A stretch of 64,000 nt of DNA from Meridianimarinicoccus zhengii (GCF_003254465.1 NZ_QDFI01000013.1:1-64000), one strand, 5' to 3'; positions 49,754 through 60,476 are shown, counted from the stretch's first letter. A program made the numbers and translations. Notes: generated by a model not told the origin, from the sequence alone.

Positions 49754-50470
49754 TCACACATCCGCAGCCTGACGCCACGGTGCGCGCAGCGGCACTTCGG
49801 TCCCGTCGATCCTCTTGACGGTATCGCCCAGTTCCGTGGCCAGCCCGACCGACCCGTTCGACGGCATGTCCGGCTCCGGCATCTTCAGGCTGGTCAGACC
49901 CGATTTCGGCTCCGACGCGAAGCGCCCGGTCTGCGAGCCGGGCACCGGCGCCTCGCCAGCGGCCAAGCGGTCGAGCAGTGCCGCGAAACTGTCCGCTGTC
50001 AGGTCTTCGTAGTAGTCCTTGCCGATCTGGGCCATCGGCGCATTCGCGCAGGCACCGAGGCATTCGACTTCTTCCCAGCTGAACTTGCCGTCGGCGCTGA
50101 GCTGGTGCGGCTCCGGCGCGATCTTGTCGCGGCAGACCCCGATCAGATCCTCGGCCCCGCAGATCATGCAGGACGTGGTGCCGCAGACCTGAACATGGGC
50201 AACACTGCCAACGGGTTGCAGCTGGAACATGAAGTAGAATGTGGCGACCTCGAGCGCGCGCATGTAGGCCATGTCGAGCATGTCGGCCACGGCTTCGATC
50301 GCGGGGCGGGTCAGCCAGCCTTCCTGTTCCTGCGCGCGCCACAGTAGCGCGATGATCGCGCTGGCCTGGCGGCCCTTAGGATACTTGGTGATCTGCGCCT
50401 CGGCCCACGCCTGGTTCTCGGGCGTGAAGGCAAAGCTTTCGGGCTGGTCGGGATGCAGACGGCGCAGCAT
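49754..50470 (-). CDS. nuoE: NADH-quinone oxidoreductase subunit E
   Basis: 238-aa thioredoxin-like subunit with the N1a [2Fe-2S] cluster at C96, C101, C137 and C141. [14 protein letters not shown] and [14 protein letters not shown] are diagnostic. The last 75 residues are a low-complexity extension absent from E. coli NuoE, ending in a conserved-looking [11 protein letters not shown]. One base after the membrane protein. Confidence 0.95.
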   Translation of the reverse strand: MLRRLHPDQPESFAFTPENQAWAEAQITKYPKGRQASAIIALLWRAQEQEGWLTRPAIEAVADMLDMAYMRALEVATFYFMFQLQPVGSVAHVQVCGTTSCMICGAEDLIGVCRDKIAPEPHQLSADGKFSWEEVECLGACANAPMAQIGKDYYEDLTADSFAALLDRLAAGEAPVPGSQTGRFASEPKSGLTSLKMPEPDMPSNGSVGLATELGDTVKRIDGTEVPLRAPWRQAADV

Positions 50471-50471
50471 G

Positions 50472-50837
50472 TCACAGAACTCCGGTCGGGGCCGCGAGAA
50501 AGGCCAGCGCGCTCAACAAAAGCGCCCCAAGCCCTGCGGCCAGATGTTTCACGTACGGATGCCCCGCACGGGCATAGATCAGCGTGTCGCCAAGCCCCGG
50601 CACGGCCAGAATGGCGAAGGTCACGGCGATGATCGTCATGTCGCCCGACAGCGCCGCAACCGCGGCAAACAGCGCGAATGTGGCATAGCGGTTGACCATC
50701 ACGCGCGGCAGCGCGTCCAGCCGGTGCGTCGCCTGCGCCAGCGCCCTTTCGGCTGGTGCCAAGGCGAAGACTGCCGCAATGTAGGCCGGGATCAGCGCCC
50801 CGACCCAGGCCAGCGTGATGATCGTCCCCTGCCCCAT
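50472..50837 (-). CDS. four-helix membrane protein in the nuo operon
   Basis: 121 aa, four predicted helices: [53 protein letters not shown] and [17 protein letters not shown]. Starts MGQGTIITL at 50837, one base past the nuoD stop. I recognise no family. Located between nuoD and nuoE, a common site for unassigned reading frames in Rhodobacter and Paracoccus complex I operons. Confidence 0.72.
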   Translation of the reverse strand: MGQGTIITLAWVGALIPAYIAAVFALAPAERALAQATHRLDALPRVMVNRYATFALFAAVAALSGDMTIIAVTFAILAVPGLGDTLIYARAGHPYVKHLAAGLGALLLSALAFLAAPTGVL

Positions 50838-50838
50838 C

Positions 50839-52053
50839 TCAGCGGTCGATTTCCCCGAACACCACGTCCATGGTGCCGATGATTGCTGCAACGTCGGCCA
50901 ACTGGTGTCCCTTGGCGACGTGATCCATGGCCTGCAGGTGCAGGAAGCCCGGCGCGCGCAGCTTGGCGCGATAGGGCCGGTTCGTGCCATCCGCCACGAG
51001 ATAGACGCCGAATTCGCCCTTCGGGGCCTCCACCGCGGCATAGACCTCGCCCGCGGGAACGTGGAAGCCTTCGGTGTAGAGCTTGAAGTGATGGATCAGG
51101 GCTTCCATCGACGTCTTCATGTCGCCGCGTTTGGGCGGCGTGATCTTGCCGCGGGTCAGGATGTCGCCCGGCTCGTTGCGCAGCTTCTCGCAGGCCTGCT
51201 TGATGATCTTCGTGCTCTCGCGCATCTCGGCCATGCGGCACAGGTAGCGGTCGTAGCAATCGCCATTCTTGCCAACGGGGACCTGGAACGCGAACTCGTC
51301 GTAGCACTCGTAGGGCTGCGCGCGGCGCAGATCCCACGCCAGCCCGGAGCCGCGCACCATGACACCCGAGAAACCCCAGTCGAGAATGTCCTGTTCCGTC
51401 ACTACGCCGATATCGGCGTTGCGCTGCTTGAAGATGCGGTTCTCCGTCAGCAGCCCGTCGATATCGTCGAGAACCGCCGGGAAATGGTCGGCCCATGCAT
51501 CGATGTCGTCGATGAGCGCCGGCGGCAGGTCCTGGTGCACGCCGCCGGGCCGGAAATAGGCCGCGTGCAGCCGCGCACCGCAGGCCCGTTCGTAGAAGAC
51601 CATCAGCTTCTCGCGCTCTTCGAAGCCCCAGAGCGGCGGGGTCAGCGCGCCCACATCCATCGCCTGCGTCGTCACGTTCAGAAGATGGCTGAGCACACGT
51701 CCGATTTCCGAGAACAGCACCCGGATGAGCGAGGCCCGCCGCGGTACTTCCACATTGGTCAGCCGTTCGATGGCCAAGCACCAGGCGTGTTCCTGGTTCA
51801 TCGGCGCCACGTAATCCAGCCGGTCCAGGTAGGGCAGGTTCTGAAGGTAGGTGCGGCTTTCCATCAGCTTCTCGGTGCCGCGATGCAGCAGGCCGATATG
51901 CGGGTCGCAACGCTCCACGATCTCGCCGTCAAGTTCCAGCACGAGCCGAAGCACACCATGCGCAGCAGGGTGTTGCGGGCCGAAATTGATGTTGAAGTTC
52001 CGGATCTTCTGCTCACCCGTCAGGGCGTCGTCGAATTGCGTTCCGTCCATCAT
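50839..52053 (-). CDS. nuoD: NADH-quinone oxidoreductase subunit D
   Basis: 404-aa 49-kDa-type subunit lining the quinone site. [32 protein letters not shown] and [11 protein letters not shown]-like [14 protein letters not shown] are conserved; ends FGEIDR. Two adjacent ATGs (52053, 52050) follow GAGGG; the first is given. A 12-base gap separates it from the small upstream gene. Confidence 0.97.
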   Translation of the reverse strand: MMDGTQFDDALTGEQKIRNFNINFGPQHPAAHGVLRLVLELDGEIVERCDPHIGLLHRGTEKLMESRTYLQNLPYLDRLDYVAPMNQEHAWCLAIERLTNVEVPRRASLIRVLFSEIGRVLSHLLNVTTQAMDVGALTPPLWGFEEREKLMVFYERACGARLHAAYFRPGGVHQDLPPALIDDIDAWADHFPAVLDDIDGLLTENRIFKQRNADIGVVTEQDILDWGFSGVMVRGSGLAWDLRRAQPYECYDEFAFQVPVGKNGDCYDRYLCRMAEMRESTKIIKQACEKLRNEPGDILTRGKITPPKRGDMKTSMEALIHHFKLYTEGFHVPAGEVYAAVEAPKGEFGVYLVADGTNRPYRAKLRAPGFLHLQAMDHVAKGHQLADVAAIIGTMDVVFGEIDR

Positions 52054-52064
52054 CTCGCCCTCTT

Positions 52065-52226
52065 TCAGTCCTCGACCCGTGCGGCCATGATCCACAGCAG
52101 CACGATCAGCCCCGGCAGAGCCACAGCGCAAAGTGCGAACCACGGGTTGATCCCGTATTGCGGCAACAGCTTGAACAGCGGCACGATCGTCAGCGCGCTC
52201 AGGACCAGGAACCACAACATGCTCAT
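52065..52226 (-). CDS. 53-aa membrane protein in the nuo operon
   Basis: Two hydrophobic segments, [18 protein letters not shown] and [21 protein letters not shown], joined by KLLPQYG and ending RVED. GGAGGG lies 7 bases upstream and the ATG overlaps the thioesterase stop (ATGA), so translation is well supported. No family recognised. Confidence 0.7.
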   Translation of the reverse strand: MSMLWFLVLSALTIVPLFKLLPQYGINPWFALCAVALPGLIVLLWIMAARVED

Positions 52227-52666
52227 GCCGCACCCTCCGCTTCCAGCACCGGGGCCGCGCGGCGCGTGTCCACACGGGATTGGAAGCGCGCCCAGTCGAC
52301 AACCGCACGCGCGTGCCGCCCTTCGGAAATCACGCCGTGATCGTCCCGCAACCGCACCTTGAACCACAGCTTGTTGTCCTCGATGGCGGTCACTTCGCTT
52401 TCAACCGTCACGGTCAGACCGGGGGGCGTGGGCGCGACATGGCCTACGTCCACGTGAATTCCAAGCGACCCTTCGCCATCGTCGAAATAGGGAGCGATCT
52501 GTTCGACGCAGGCCCATTCCATCAGTCCGACCATGTAGGCCGTGGCGAAGACCCGCGGCATGCCGTGCAGCACGCCCGCATCGGGGAACAGGTCGGACAC
52601 GACCTCCCGCTCCGTCACCACGCGCGAAAAGCTCGCCGTGTCGCCGATATGCAGGCCGGGCTTCAC
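52223..52666 (-). CDS. thioesterase family protein (hotdog fold)
   Basis: 147 aa, resembling the FlK/fluoroacetyl-CoA thioesterase-like group: [33 protein letters not shown] forms the central hotdog helix, and [15 protein letters not shown] the next strands. GTG start directly after the nuoC stop. Its substrate is unknown. Presence between nuoC and nuoD is odd for a catabolic enzyme; it may act on an acyl or CoA inhibitor. Confidence 0.78.
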   Translation of the reverse strand: MKPGLHIGDTASFSRVVTEREVVSDLFPDAGVLHGMPRVFATAYMVGLMEWACVEQIAPYFDDGEGSLGIHVDVGHVAPTPPGLTVTVESEVTAIEDNKLWFKVRLRDDHGVISEGRHARAVVDWARFQSRVDTRRAAPVLEAEGAA

Positions 52667-53269
52667 TCAGGCGCCCTTCTTCTCGTCGCCGGGGAGGACG
52701 TATTGCGCCCCTTCCCATGGCGACAGGAAGTCGAACTGCCGATACTCCTGCACCAGCGACACCGGTTCATAGACCACGCGCTTGCGCGCCTCGTCATAGC
52801 GGACCTCGGTATAGCCCGTCGTCGGGAAATCCTTGCGCAGCGGATGGCCGCGGAACCCGTAATCGGTCAGCAGGCGGCGCAGATCCGGATGGCCGGAAAA
52901 GAGAATGCCGAACATGTCGAACACTTCCCGCTCGAACCAGTTGGCCGACTTGTGCACGGGGATCAGCGACGGAACCATGTCCTCGTCTCGCACCTCGACC
53001 CGGACACGGATGCGCTGGTTCTGGTACATCGACAGCAAATGGTAGACCACGTCGAAGCGCCGTTCACGGTCAGGGTAATCGACCCCCGTGATGTCCACCA
53101 ACGTGGAGAACCGGCAGGTATCGTCCTCCTTGAGGAACGCGCAGAACGGCACGAGTGCCGCGAGCGTCACCGTCACGGTCAGTTCGCCGAACGCGATATC
53201 CGTTCCGAGAACGCAATCTGGCCGCGCGGTTTCGAGATGGGCGGCGAGGTCTTGGAGGGCTTCGGTCAT
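52667..53269 (-). CDS. nuoC: NADH-quinone oxidoreductase subunit C
   Basis: 200-aa 30-kDa-type subunit, separate from Nuo[42 protein letters not shown] is the family signature region (read in parts). Preceded by AAGGAG. It abuts the thioesterase gene. Confidence 0.97.
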   Translation of the reverse strand: MTEALQDLAAHLETARPDCVLGTDIAFGELTVTVTLAALVPFCAFLKEDDTCRFSTLVDITGVDYPDRERRFDVVYHLLSMYQNQRIRVRVEVRDEDMVPSLIPVHKSANWFEREVFDMFGILFSGHPDLRRLLTDYGFRGHPLRKDFPTTGYTEVRYDEARKRVVYEPVSLVQEYRQFDFLSPWEGAQYVLPGDEKKGA

Positions 53270-53293
53270 CGTGGCTCCTTGGTCGGCCCCGCC

Positions 53294-54267
<974 letters not shown>

Positions 54268-54302
54268 GGGCATCGGCCTCCGGGTCGGGCGGTATTGGCG
54301 AG

Positions 54303-54331
54303 GATGTAACCCCCTGCCCCGAGGCGGTCAA
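54303..54331 (-). promoter_or_regulatory. nuo operon promoter
   Basis: Leftward TTGACC (54326-54331), 17-base spacer, TACATC (54303-54308). Start near 54296, about 29 bases before nuoA. The only strong promoter seen for the 20-kb nuo-birA-coaX-rnj unit. Confidence 0.65.
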
Positions 54332-54531
54332 CCGGCTGCCAACCTGCATGAACTTGAATATGTGCGCGATATCAATGCGCTGAACAAAGTGGCCTGCCAA
54401 GCGCCGTAATGACGCAGCAATGCCCGAAGGCAGGATACGCCGCGCGCTTGTCCCGCAGCGTCGGCAACACCCGACTTGACCGGATATTACCTTGGGTCAT
54501 GCTGACAGCGCAACCGGCCAGGAGACACTCC

Positions 54532-55821
54532 ATGAACCCGCTCATCGGACTTGCCGTGAACTTGCTCCCCGATCTCGCCCGCCACCTGACCCGCGGCGCG
54601 AAGCCGGAAACCTCGGACCTGGTGGTGTCTGTGGTGCGCGACGTGCTCGGCACCGATGACCCGGAAGAGGCCGCCCGCCGCGCCGAAGATGCGCAACTGT
54701 CCGCGGAACTGCGCCTCAAGCTGGCCGAGATCGATCTTCAGGCCCGCGCACAAGAAGCCGCCGCGGAAGAAGCCCGCCGACGGGACGAACTGGCCGACCT
54801 GTCCGCGCGGCTGGATGCCGACGCAGCGCGGCGCGAGGCGGAGATACGGGAATTGACCGCCCGGATGGGCGACCAGCAGAACGCGCGCGGCATCTTCCGC
54901 GATCTCGCGGTCAAGGAAAGCGCCTATGCCCGCGGCCCGGTCCTCGTGTCGGGCGTGGTGACGGTGGGATTCTTCGCGACGCTGCTGGCGCTGATCTGGT
55001 TGATGACAATCGGCAAGGACCTGAGCACGAACTCGAACCTGATGCAGATCATCAACATCGCCATCGGTGCACTGACCGCGGGGTTCGCCACGGTCGTCAG
55101 CTTCTGGCTCGGCTCATCCGACGGGTCGCGGCGAAAGGACATGAACGCGATCCAGACCCAGACGGAGAACGCCGCGATCCAGCGCGAAGGCGTCGAATCC
55201 ACCCGTCGCATCGTGGCCGACCAGACGCGCGAGACCGCCAAACTTCTGGAACAGGTCGCGCGCGCGCCGCAGGCCACGGCGACACCGCCGCCGGGACCGC
55301 AAAAGGATGCGCGCCAGTTCACCCGCTGCGTCGACCTGATCTTCCGGCACGAGGGTGGTTTCGTGGACGATCCCGCGGATCCGGGCGGCGCCACGAACAT
55401 GGGTATCACCATCGGCACCCTCGCGGCCGTGCGCGGCACGCCGGTCAGCCGCGAGGATGTCGAGAACCTGACGCGGGACGAAGCCCGGCAGATCTATCGC
55501 GCGCATTACTGGAACGCGCTGGGGTGCGACAGCCTGCCGCCGGGGATCGACCTCGTCGTGTTCGACTTCGGCGTGAACGCGGGCGTGTCGCGGTCGGCGA
55601 AGCTTCTGCAAAAGCTGGTGCATGTGGAAGCGGATGGCGAGGTCGGGCCGATCACGGTCGGGGCCGCGCGCGCCATCGATCCGGTGCATATCGTGAACGC
55701 CTTCAGCGACGCGCGAATGGACCATTACCGCAGCCTGTCGACATGGGAGCGGTTCAGGAACGGCTGGACCCGGCGCACTGCCGAAGTTCGGGAGGCGGCG
55801 TTGAAGATGCTGCCCGGCTGA
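54532..55821 (+). CDS. holin-endolysin fusion (GTA-type holin + GH108 muramidase)
   Basis: 429 aa. Residues 1-120: a hydrophobic start and a charged helical part. Two membrane helices follow (LVSGVVTVGFFATLLALIWLM and MQIINIAIGALTAGFATVVSFWL, about 142-200), the pattern of the 3-TM holin family found in gene transfer agents. From about 265: GH108 domain with HEGGFVDDPADPGGATNMGIT (catalytic Glu274) and VVFDFGVNAGV, then a C-terminal peptidoglycan-binding helical part. Start 54532 follows GGAG. No phage or GTA structural genes are near. Terminator follows. Confidence 0.84.
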   Translation: MNPLIGLAVNLLPDLARHLTRGAKPETSDLVVSVVRDVLGTDDPEEAARRAEDAQLSAELRLKLAEIDLQARAQEAAAEEARRRDELADLSARLDADAARREAEIRELTARMGDQQNARGIFRDLAVKESAYARGPVLVSGVVTVGFFATLLALIWLMTIGKDLSTNSNLMQIINIAIGALTAGFATVVSFWLGSSDGSRRKDMNAIQTQTENAAIQREGVESTRRIVADQTRETAKLLEQVARAPQATATPPPGPQKDARQFTRCVDLIFRHEGGFVDDPADPGGATNMGITIGTLAAVRGTPVSREDVENLTRDEARQIYRAHYWNALGCDSLPPGIDLVVFDFGVNAGVSRSAKLLQKLVHVEADGEVGPITVGAARAIDPVHIVNAFSDARMDHYRSLSTWERFRNGWTRRTAEVREAALKMLPG

Positions 55822-55850
55822 ACCGGTTCCGCGCCGCCCCGCCAACGACG

Positions 55851-55878
55851 AAGGCCCCGTCCACAGGCGGGGCCTTTT
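55851..55878 (+). terminator. terminator of the holin-endolysin gene
   Basis: AAGGCCCCG and CGGGGCCTT form a 9-bp stem with an 8-base loop, ending in TTTT. It abuts the stop of the leftward aminotransferase gene. Confidence 0.82.
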
Positions 55879-55879
55879 G

Positions 55880-57094
55880 CTATTCCGCCGCGGCGGCGCC
55901 CGCCATGGCGCGCGACGGCGTTTCCAGTTCCGACCGCAGGATCCGCGCGATGGCCGCGCAGTCGTCCAGCGTGAAGGTCAGCGGCAGCCGCATGTCCAGC
56001 AGCCCCGCCAGCAGCGCATCGGTGCCCGCCAAGGGTAAGGGCGCGGCATAGCGCCAGTGATCGTAGCGCGAGGTGAAGGCCACGGGCCGATCCGCGCCGA
56101 ACCATTTCAACTCCACGCCCCGCGCCGCACAACGCGCCACGAAACCGGCCACCCGGGCCGGTTCCGCATCGTCCATCACGAACTGGAAGGACGAACCCAC
56201 GAAATCCTCCTCCGGCGGGCGGGCGATCAGCCGGATGCCCGGCGCACCGCGCAGACCATCCTCGATCACGCGATACCGTGCCGTCCAGGCCGCGCAATTG
56301 TCGTCCAGCGCCGCAAGCTGGGGGCGCAGGATCGCGGCGCGCAGGTGATCCATCCGCGCCGACATGTTGGGCATGTCCCACATCGGGCTCTCGAACGCCT
56401 CCGGCCCCGGCCCGGCGGGATGGCGCTGGTGCAGCATGTACGACCCCGACAGCACCGTCGCGCGCGCCATGATGTCCGCGTCGTCCGTGACGATCAGACC
56501 GCCCTCGCCCGAATTCATGTGCTTGTAGGTCTGGGTACTGTAGCAGCCCACCTGTCCATGGCGCCCCGACGGCACGCTGCGCCAGTGCGCGCCCATCGTG
56601 TGGGCGCAATCCTCGATCACCGTGACGCCCGCGGCGGCGCAGATCGCCATCAGGCGATCCATGTCGCAGACATGCCCGCGCATGTGCGACAACAGCAGCC
56701 ACCGCGCCTGCCCCGCCTTCGCCGCCAGGTCGTCAAGATCGATGGTCAGGTCCGGGGCGGTGTCCACCAGCAGCGGCCGCGCGCCCACTGCCGCGATGGC
56801 CCCTGGCACCGGCGCCAGCGTGAAGGCGTTAGACAGCACCCCGTCGCCCGCCGCCACGCCTGCCGCCCGCAGCGCGATCTGCATGGCCTGCCCGCCCGAC
56901 GCGACCGCAAGGCAGTAACGCGCGCCGACATATGCCGCGAATTCCCGTTCCAGCGCGCCGGTCTCGCCATCCTCGCCAGGCGTGAGGTTGTAGCGATGCA
57001 GCCGTCCCGATTGCAGCACCGCCAGCGCCGCGCGCTGCCCGGCTTCGGGGATCGGCGTCTGCTGGGTGAAACTGCCGTCGAACCGTTCCGTCAT
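55880..57094 (-). CDS. DegT/DnrJ/EryC1/StrS aminotransferase
   Basis: 404-aa PLP enzyme. VASGGQAMQIALRAAG binds the cofactor phosphate, VIEDCAHTMGA gives the acid that pairs with PLP N1, and the Schiff-base Lys is K191 in YKHMNSGEGG. The family transfers an amino group to keto-sugars. Acceptor unknown, and no sugar-nucleotide genes lie next to it. It starts 31 bases after gph. Confidence 0.88.
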   Translation of the reverse strand: MTERFDGSFTQQTPIPEAGQRAALAVLQSGRLHRYNLTPGEDGETGALEREFAAYVGARYCLAVASGGQAMQIALRAAGVAAGDGVLSNAFTLAPVPGAIAAVGARPLLVDTAPDLTIDLDDLAAKAGQARWLLLSHMRGHVCDMDRLMAICAAAGVTVIEDCAHTMGAHWRSVPSGRHGQVGCYSTQTYKHMNSGEGGLIVTDDADIMARATVLSGSYMLHQRHPAGPGPEAFESPMWDMPNMSARMDHLRAAILRPQLAALDDNCAAWTARYRVIEDGLRGAPGIRLIARPPEEDFVGSSFQFVMDDAEPARVAGFVARCAARGVELKWFGADRPVAFTSRYDHWRYAAPLPLAGTDALLAGLLDMRLPLTFTLDDCAAIARILRSELETPSRAMAGAAAAE

Positions 57095-57125
57095 GATGCC
57101 ACCCTTCCCTGCACCGGGCCCGCCG

Positions 57126-57809
57126 TCAAGCCGCGCCGCGCAGCGGCAGCAGCCCGCCCACGACGCCCGGCAGCGCCGCGTAGTCCGCCAGCACCGCCGC
57201 CGGTTCCAGCGCCGCCGCGCCGTCGGGTCCGAGCGGTCCGAAACTGACCAGCACGCAGGGCACGCCCGCGGCGCGCGCCGTGTCGCGGTCGGTCACCGTG
57301 TCGCCCACCAGCAGCGATTGCGCCGGGTCGCCCCCGGCGCGTTCCACCGAGGCCCGGAAGGGTGCCGGATCGGGTTTGCGCACGGCCAGCGTATCCGCAC
57401 CGATCAACGCCCCGAACGCGCCCAGCACGCCCAGTCTGTCCAGCAGCACCCGCGCCAGCGCCTCGGGCTTGTTGGTGCAGATGGCGACGCGGTATCCCGC
57501 CGTCTTCAGCGCCTCGACGGCGTCCATCGTGCCGGGGTACAGCCGCGTGTGCACGTCGATGGCCGCGGCATAGACCTCGAGGAACCGCGCGTAATCCGCG
57601 TCGGCCCGCGAAGCGGCGTCACCAAGGCCGATCCGCCCATATCCCAGCCGCAGCATCGCCCGCCCGCCCGCGAAGGCCGTCAGCGCATCGCCCACGGGGT
57701 CCAGCACGTCGCCGTGTCCGTCACCGCGAAACACCGCGTTCGCCGCCGCGATCAGGTCCCCCGACGTGTCCGCCAGCGTCCCGTCGAGATCGAATACCAC
57801 CGTCGCCAC
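57126..57809 (-). CDS. gph: phosphoglycolate phosphatase, HAD superfamily
   Basis: 227 aa. HAD motif [11 protein letters not shown], motif II ICTNKP, motif III with K in AVRKPDP and motif [13 protein letters not shown] are complete. GTG start at 57809 with GGAGG 6 bases upstream; the longer frames lack a site. Dephosphorylates 2-phosphoglycolate or related metabolites. Divergent from moaA. Confidence 0.88.
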   Translation of the reverse strand: MATVVFDLDGTLADTSGDLIAAANAVFRGDGHGDVLDPVGDALTAFAGGRAMLRLGYGRIGLGDAASRADADYARFLEVYAAAIDVHTRLYPGTMDAVEALKTAGYRVAICTNKPEALARVLLDRLGVLGAFGALIGADTLAVRKPDPAPFRASVERAGGDPAQSLLVGDTVTDRDTARAAGVPCVLVSFGPLGPDGAAALEPAAVLADYAALPGVVGGLLPLRGAA

Positions 57810-57922
57810 CGCGCACCTCCGCCCCATTTCCCAGCCGACATAGCCCGCAGCGCCCCTGTGCGAAACCGTCTTCTGGACATCGCGCGCGGTGTGGGCCACG
57901 TTCGCGCCACAAGGAGCCTGCC

Positions 57923-58930
57923 ATGACCCCCAGACTGGTCGATCCCTTCGCCCGTCCCATCAGCTATCTGCGCGTTTCGGTCACCGACCGTTGCGATTTC
58001 CGCTGTGTCTACTGCATGGCCGAGAACATGACCTTCCTGCCGAAGAAGGAGCTGCTGACGCTTGAGGAACTCGACCGGCTCTGCACGGCCTTCGTCGGCA
58101 TGGGTGTCGAGAAGCTCCGCATCACTGGCGGCGAGCCGCTGGTGCGGCGCGATATCATGACCTTTTTCCGGGGCATGTCGCGGCATCTCGACAGCGGGCG
58201 CTTGCGTGAACTGACGCTGACGACCAATGGCAGCCAGCTCGAGCGCTTCGCCCCCGATCTCGTGGCGGCAGGCGTGCGGCGGGTGAACGTGTCGCTCGAT
58301 ACGCTGGACGACGCGAAATTCGCCCGCGTCACCCGCTGGGGCCGGCTGCCGCAGGTCCTGCGCGGGATCGACGCGGCGCAGGCGGCGGGGCTGCGGGTGA
58401 AGATCAACACCGTGGCGCTCAAGGGCTTTAACGAGGACGAGTTGTTCACGCTCGTGGACTGGTGTGCGGCGCGCGACATGGACCTCACCTTCATCGAGGT
58501 GATGCCGATGGGCGATCTTGGGGGGGAGGACCGGCTTGACCAGTACTGGCCCCTGTCGGATCTGCGCGCGCGGCTGGCCGAACGGCACCCGATGACCGAC
58601 CTCGCCGAACGCACGGGCGGACCGGCGCGGTATGTCCGGTTGGAAGACACGGGTCAGAAGATCGGCTTCATCACGCCGCTGACCCACAATTTCTGCGAAA
58701 GCTGCAACCGCGTGCGGCTGACCTGCACGGGCGAACTCTTCATGTGCCTCGGGCAGGAGGACTTGGCCGACCTGCGCGCGCCGCTGCGCGCGCACCCGGA
58801 CGACGACGCCCCCTTGACGGCGGCGATACGTGCCGCCATCGCGCGCAAGCCCAAGGGGCACGATTTCGACTATACGCGCCAGCGCGCCGATGGCCAGATG
58901 TCCCGCCACATGAGCCACACCGGCGGCTGA
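57923..58930 (+). CDS. moaA: GTP 3',8-cyclase (molybdenum cofactor synthesis)
   Basis: 335-aa radical SAM enzyme. N-terminal cluster C24-C28-C31 (CDFRCVYC), ITGGEPLVR for SAM, C-terminal cluster [18 protein letters not shown] and the terminal GG needed for activity. AAGGAG lies 9 bases before the ATG. Other moa genes are not in the window. Confidence 0.97.
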   Translation: MTPRLVDPFARPISYLRVSVTDRCDFRCVYCMAENMTFLPKKELLTLEELDRLCTAFVGMGVEKLRITGGEPLVRRDIMTFFRGMSRHLDSGRLRELTLTTNGSQLERFAPDLVAAGVRRVNVSLDTLDDAKFARVTRWGRLPQVLRGIDAAQAAGLRVKINTVALKGFNEDELFTLVDWCAARDMDLTFIEVMPMGDLGGEDRLDQYWPLSDLRARLAERHPMTDLAERTGGPARYVRLEDTGQKIGFITPLTHNFCESCNRVRLTCTGELFMCLGQEDLADLRAPLRAHPDDDAPLTAAIRAAIARKPKGHDFDYTRQRADGQMSRHMSHTGG

Positions 58931-59056
58931 CACGTCCCCATTCTTCTGTCCAGAAATATCCCCGCTGGAGGCCCGCTCCCGCGGATGCGGGGGCAAGCAT
59001 CGCGTGCGCCGCAGGCGCGCAAAGTGGTTCCGCGCCCCCGGCGCGGGCGCGGGCGC

Positions 59057-59383
59057 TCACGCGGGCGGTGCGAACACCGCCATCACGTCGATCATCACCG
59101 GCTCGAAACTCCGGCACAGCGCGTTGATGCGCCGGTTGCGGTCCCGCATCTCGTCGCTGCGCAGCATCGCCTGGAAATCCTCGCGCCGCTGCCACTGGCT
59201 GTAGTTGGCGATCCGCGTCTGCGCGTCGTTCACATGCAGCGCCGCCCCGACGAATCCCGGCTGGAGGCGGATGAAATCGGCATAGGCCGCCTGCAATTCG
59301 TCCATCAGGTCCTGGCATGTTCCGGGCGTGACGTCGAAGGTGGTCAGCACCGTCTGGTGCGCGGGATTGGCTGTGATCTGCAT
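59057..59383 (-). CDS. antibiotic biosynthesis monooxygenase (ABM) domain protein
   Basis: 108 aa, ferredoxin-like dimeric alpha-beta barrel. FIRLQPGFVGAALHVNDAQTRIANYSQWQ is the ABM pattern (read in parts), with WQRREDFQAML. GGAGGAG precedes the ATG at 59383. Family members are cofactor-free oxygenases or haem-degrading enzymes; no heme ligand is clear. Confidence 0.82.
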   Translation of the reverse strand: MQITANPAHQTVLTTFDVTPGTCQDLMDELQAAYADFIRLQPGFVGAALHVNDAQTRIANYSQWQRREDFQAMLRSDEMRDRNRRINALCRSFEPVMIDVMAVFAPPA

Positions 59384-59457
59384 CGTGGCTCCTCCTCGTG
59401 CGAACCTGCGCGCCGCGCCTGTTCCGGTCAAGCACCGCCGCCCGCGGCGACACAGAC

Positions 59458-59472
59458 TTAACCGTTCCTTAA
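59458..59472 (+). promoter_or_regulatory. CtrA-type binding site
   Basis: TTAA-CCGTTCC-TTAA, an exact full-length TTAA-N7-TTAA match to the CtrA recognition motif, with TTAACC as the first half. It lies 37 bases before the ATG at 59510. Confidence 0.6.
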
Positions 59473-59509
59473 CGCCGCCGCGCGCAGGCTTCCCGCTGCA
59501 GGAGGTGGA

Positions 59510-60337
59510 ATGCGGATCTGGCTGCTGGCGATCTGGATGGCGATTTCGGCCGCCGCCGCGGCGCAGGGGTCGGCCTGGCCGCGCAGTCCCGGCAGCGGTT
59601 TCATCGCCGCCGGTTTCGAGGCCGTCACCACCCGCGACGCCCTTGGCCCAGACGGCATCGAACAGGATCCGAGCCCCGATTTCACCGGCTACCGCACGCT
59701 CTATGCCGAGATCGGGGTCACGCCGCGGCTGACCTTCGGGATCGATTTCGGGGCGGACGATCCGGGCGGCGGGAAATGGGTCGGCGGTCAGATGGCGTCG
59801 CAGATGGGGTATCCCTCGGCCGACAGCCCGCAGGACATTTACGACTGGCCGCAGATTTCGGGCTGGACCGGCGTCGCCTTCGCCCGCGTGGCGGTCGGAC
59901 CGCTCGACGCCCGGCACCGGTTCGCACTCAGCCTCGGCGTGGGCGCGCGGCGCTACGAGAAGCCGGGGCTGTACTACGGGCTGGAGGAGCGGGTGGAGGA
60001 GCCGGTGCTGCGCGCGGGCGCGGCCTGGGGCGCCGGTTTCGACGGCCCTTTCCTGCCGGGATGGGCAAGCCTCGCCGCGTCGGTGGACTGGCGGCAGGAT
60101 AGCGGGGGCGTGGTGCGCAAGCTCGATGCGACACTGGGGTTCAAGCCTGAAGGGCGCTGGACCTACATCCTCCAGGTCCAGGGCGGCGATTATCCGGACG
60201 CCCCTACCTATGCGAAGCTCGCGCCCGGGGTCGTCACGCGGCTGATCGGCGGGCTTTCGCTGGAAACCGGCCTGATCTGGGGTTTCCACGGCACGGACGA
60301 GGTGGGCTTGCGCACCGCGCTGTGGTTCGAATGGTAA
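59510..60337 (+). CDS. predicted outer-membrane beta-barrel protein
   Basis: 275 aa. Signal peptide MRIWLLAIWMAISAAAAAQG, then alternating polar/hydrophobic strands (RTLYAEIGVTPRLTFGIDFG, RHRFALSLGVGARRYE-like, WTYILQVQGG) and a terminal aromatic end, LWFEW. AGGAGG lies 4-5 bases upstream. No family recognised; may be a porin-like or surface protein. Probably controlled by CtrA. Confidence 0.7.
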   Translation: MRIWLLAIWMAISAAAAAQGSAWPRSPGSGFIAAGFEAVTTRDALGPDGIEQDPSPDFTGYRTLYAEIGVTPRLTFGIDFGADDPGGGKWVGGQMASQMGYPSADSPQDIYDWPQISGWTGVAFARVAVGPLDARHRFALSLGVGARRYEKPGLYYGLEERVEEPVLRAGAAWGAGFDGPFLPGWASLAASVDWRQDSGGVVRKLDATLGFKPEGRWTYILQVQGGDYPDAPTYAKLAPGVVTRLIGGLSLETGLIWGFHGTDEVGLRTALWFEW

Positions 60338-60387
60338 GTTGCCGGGTCAGGCCCCGCGCACCCCTGCGCGTCGACGGGCATGGCGGG

Positions 60388-60418
60388 CCGGCGCCGCGCG
60401 CGCCCTTGGCGCCGGTTT
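60388..60418 (+). terminator. possible terminator hairpin after the barrel gene
   Basis: CCGGCGCC (60388-60395) and GGCGCCGG (60408-60415) form an 8-bp stem, followed by only TTT. The GC content and missing longer T-run keep confidence low. Confidence 0.4.
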
Positions 60419-60448
60419 CGCGCGACCGGCTCCGGCCCGCGACCTGCC

Positions 60449-60469
60449 GCGCCGGGCTTGACCCGGCGC
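60449..60469. repeat. GCGCCGGG-CTTGA-CCCGGCGC palindrome
   Basis: Perfect 8-bp inverted repeat with a 5-base loop, 8 bases past the glcB stop. Such GCCGGG-CTTGA-CCCGGC palindromes are common between genes in alphaproteobacteria and may be dispersed. It may also end glcB transcription. Confidence 0.55.
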
Positions 60470-60476
60470 CTCCCCC

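Noticed and set aside
54477-54505. TTGACC as a promoter for the holin-endolysin
   Set aside because: The matching -10 (ATGCTG) is poor.
54409-54531. 41-codon extension of the holin-endolysin
   Set aside because: The ATG at 54532 follows GGAG, and the added residues are not hydrophobic as a holin start would be.
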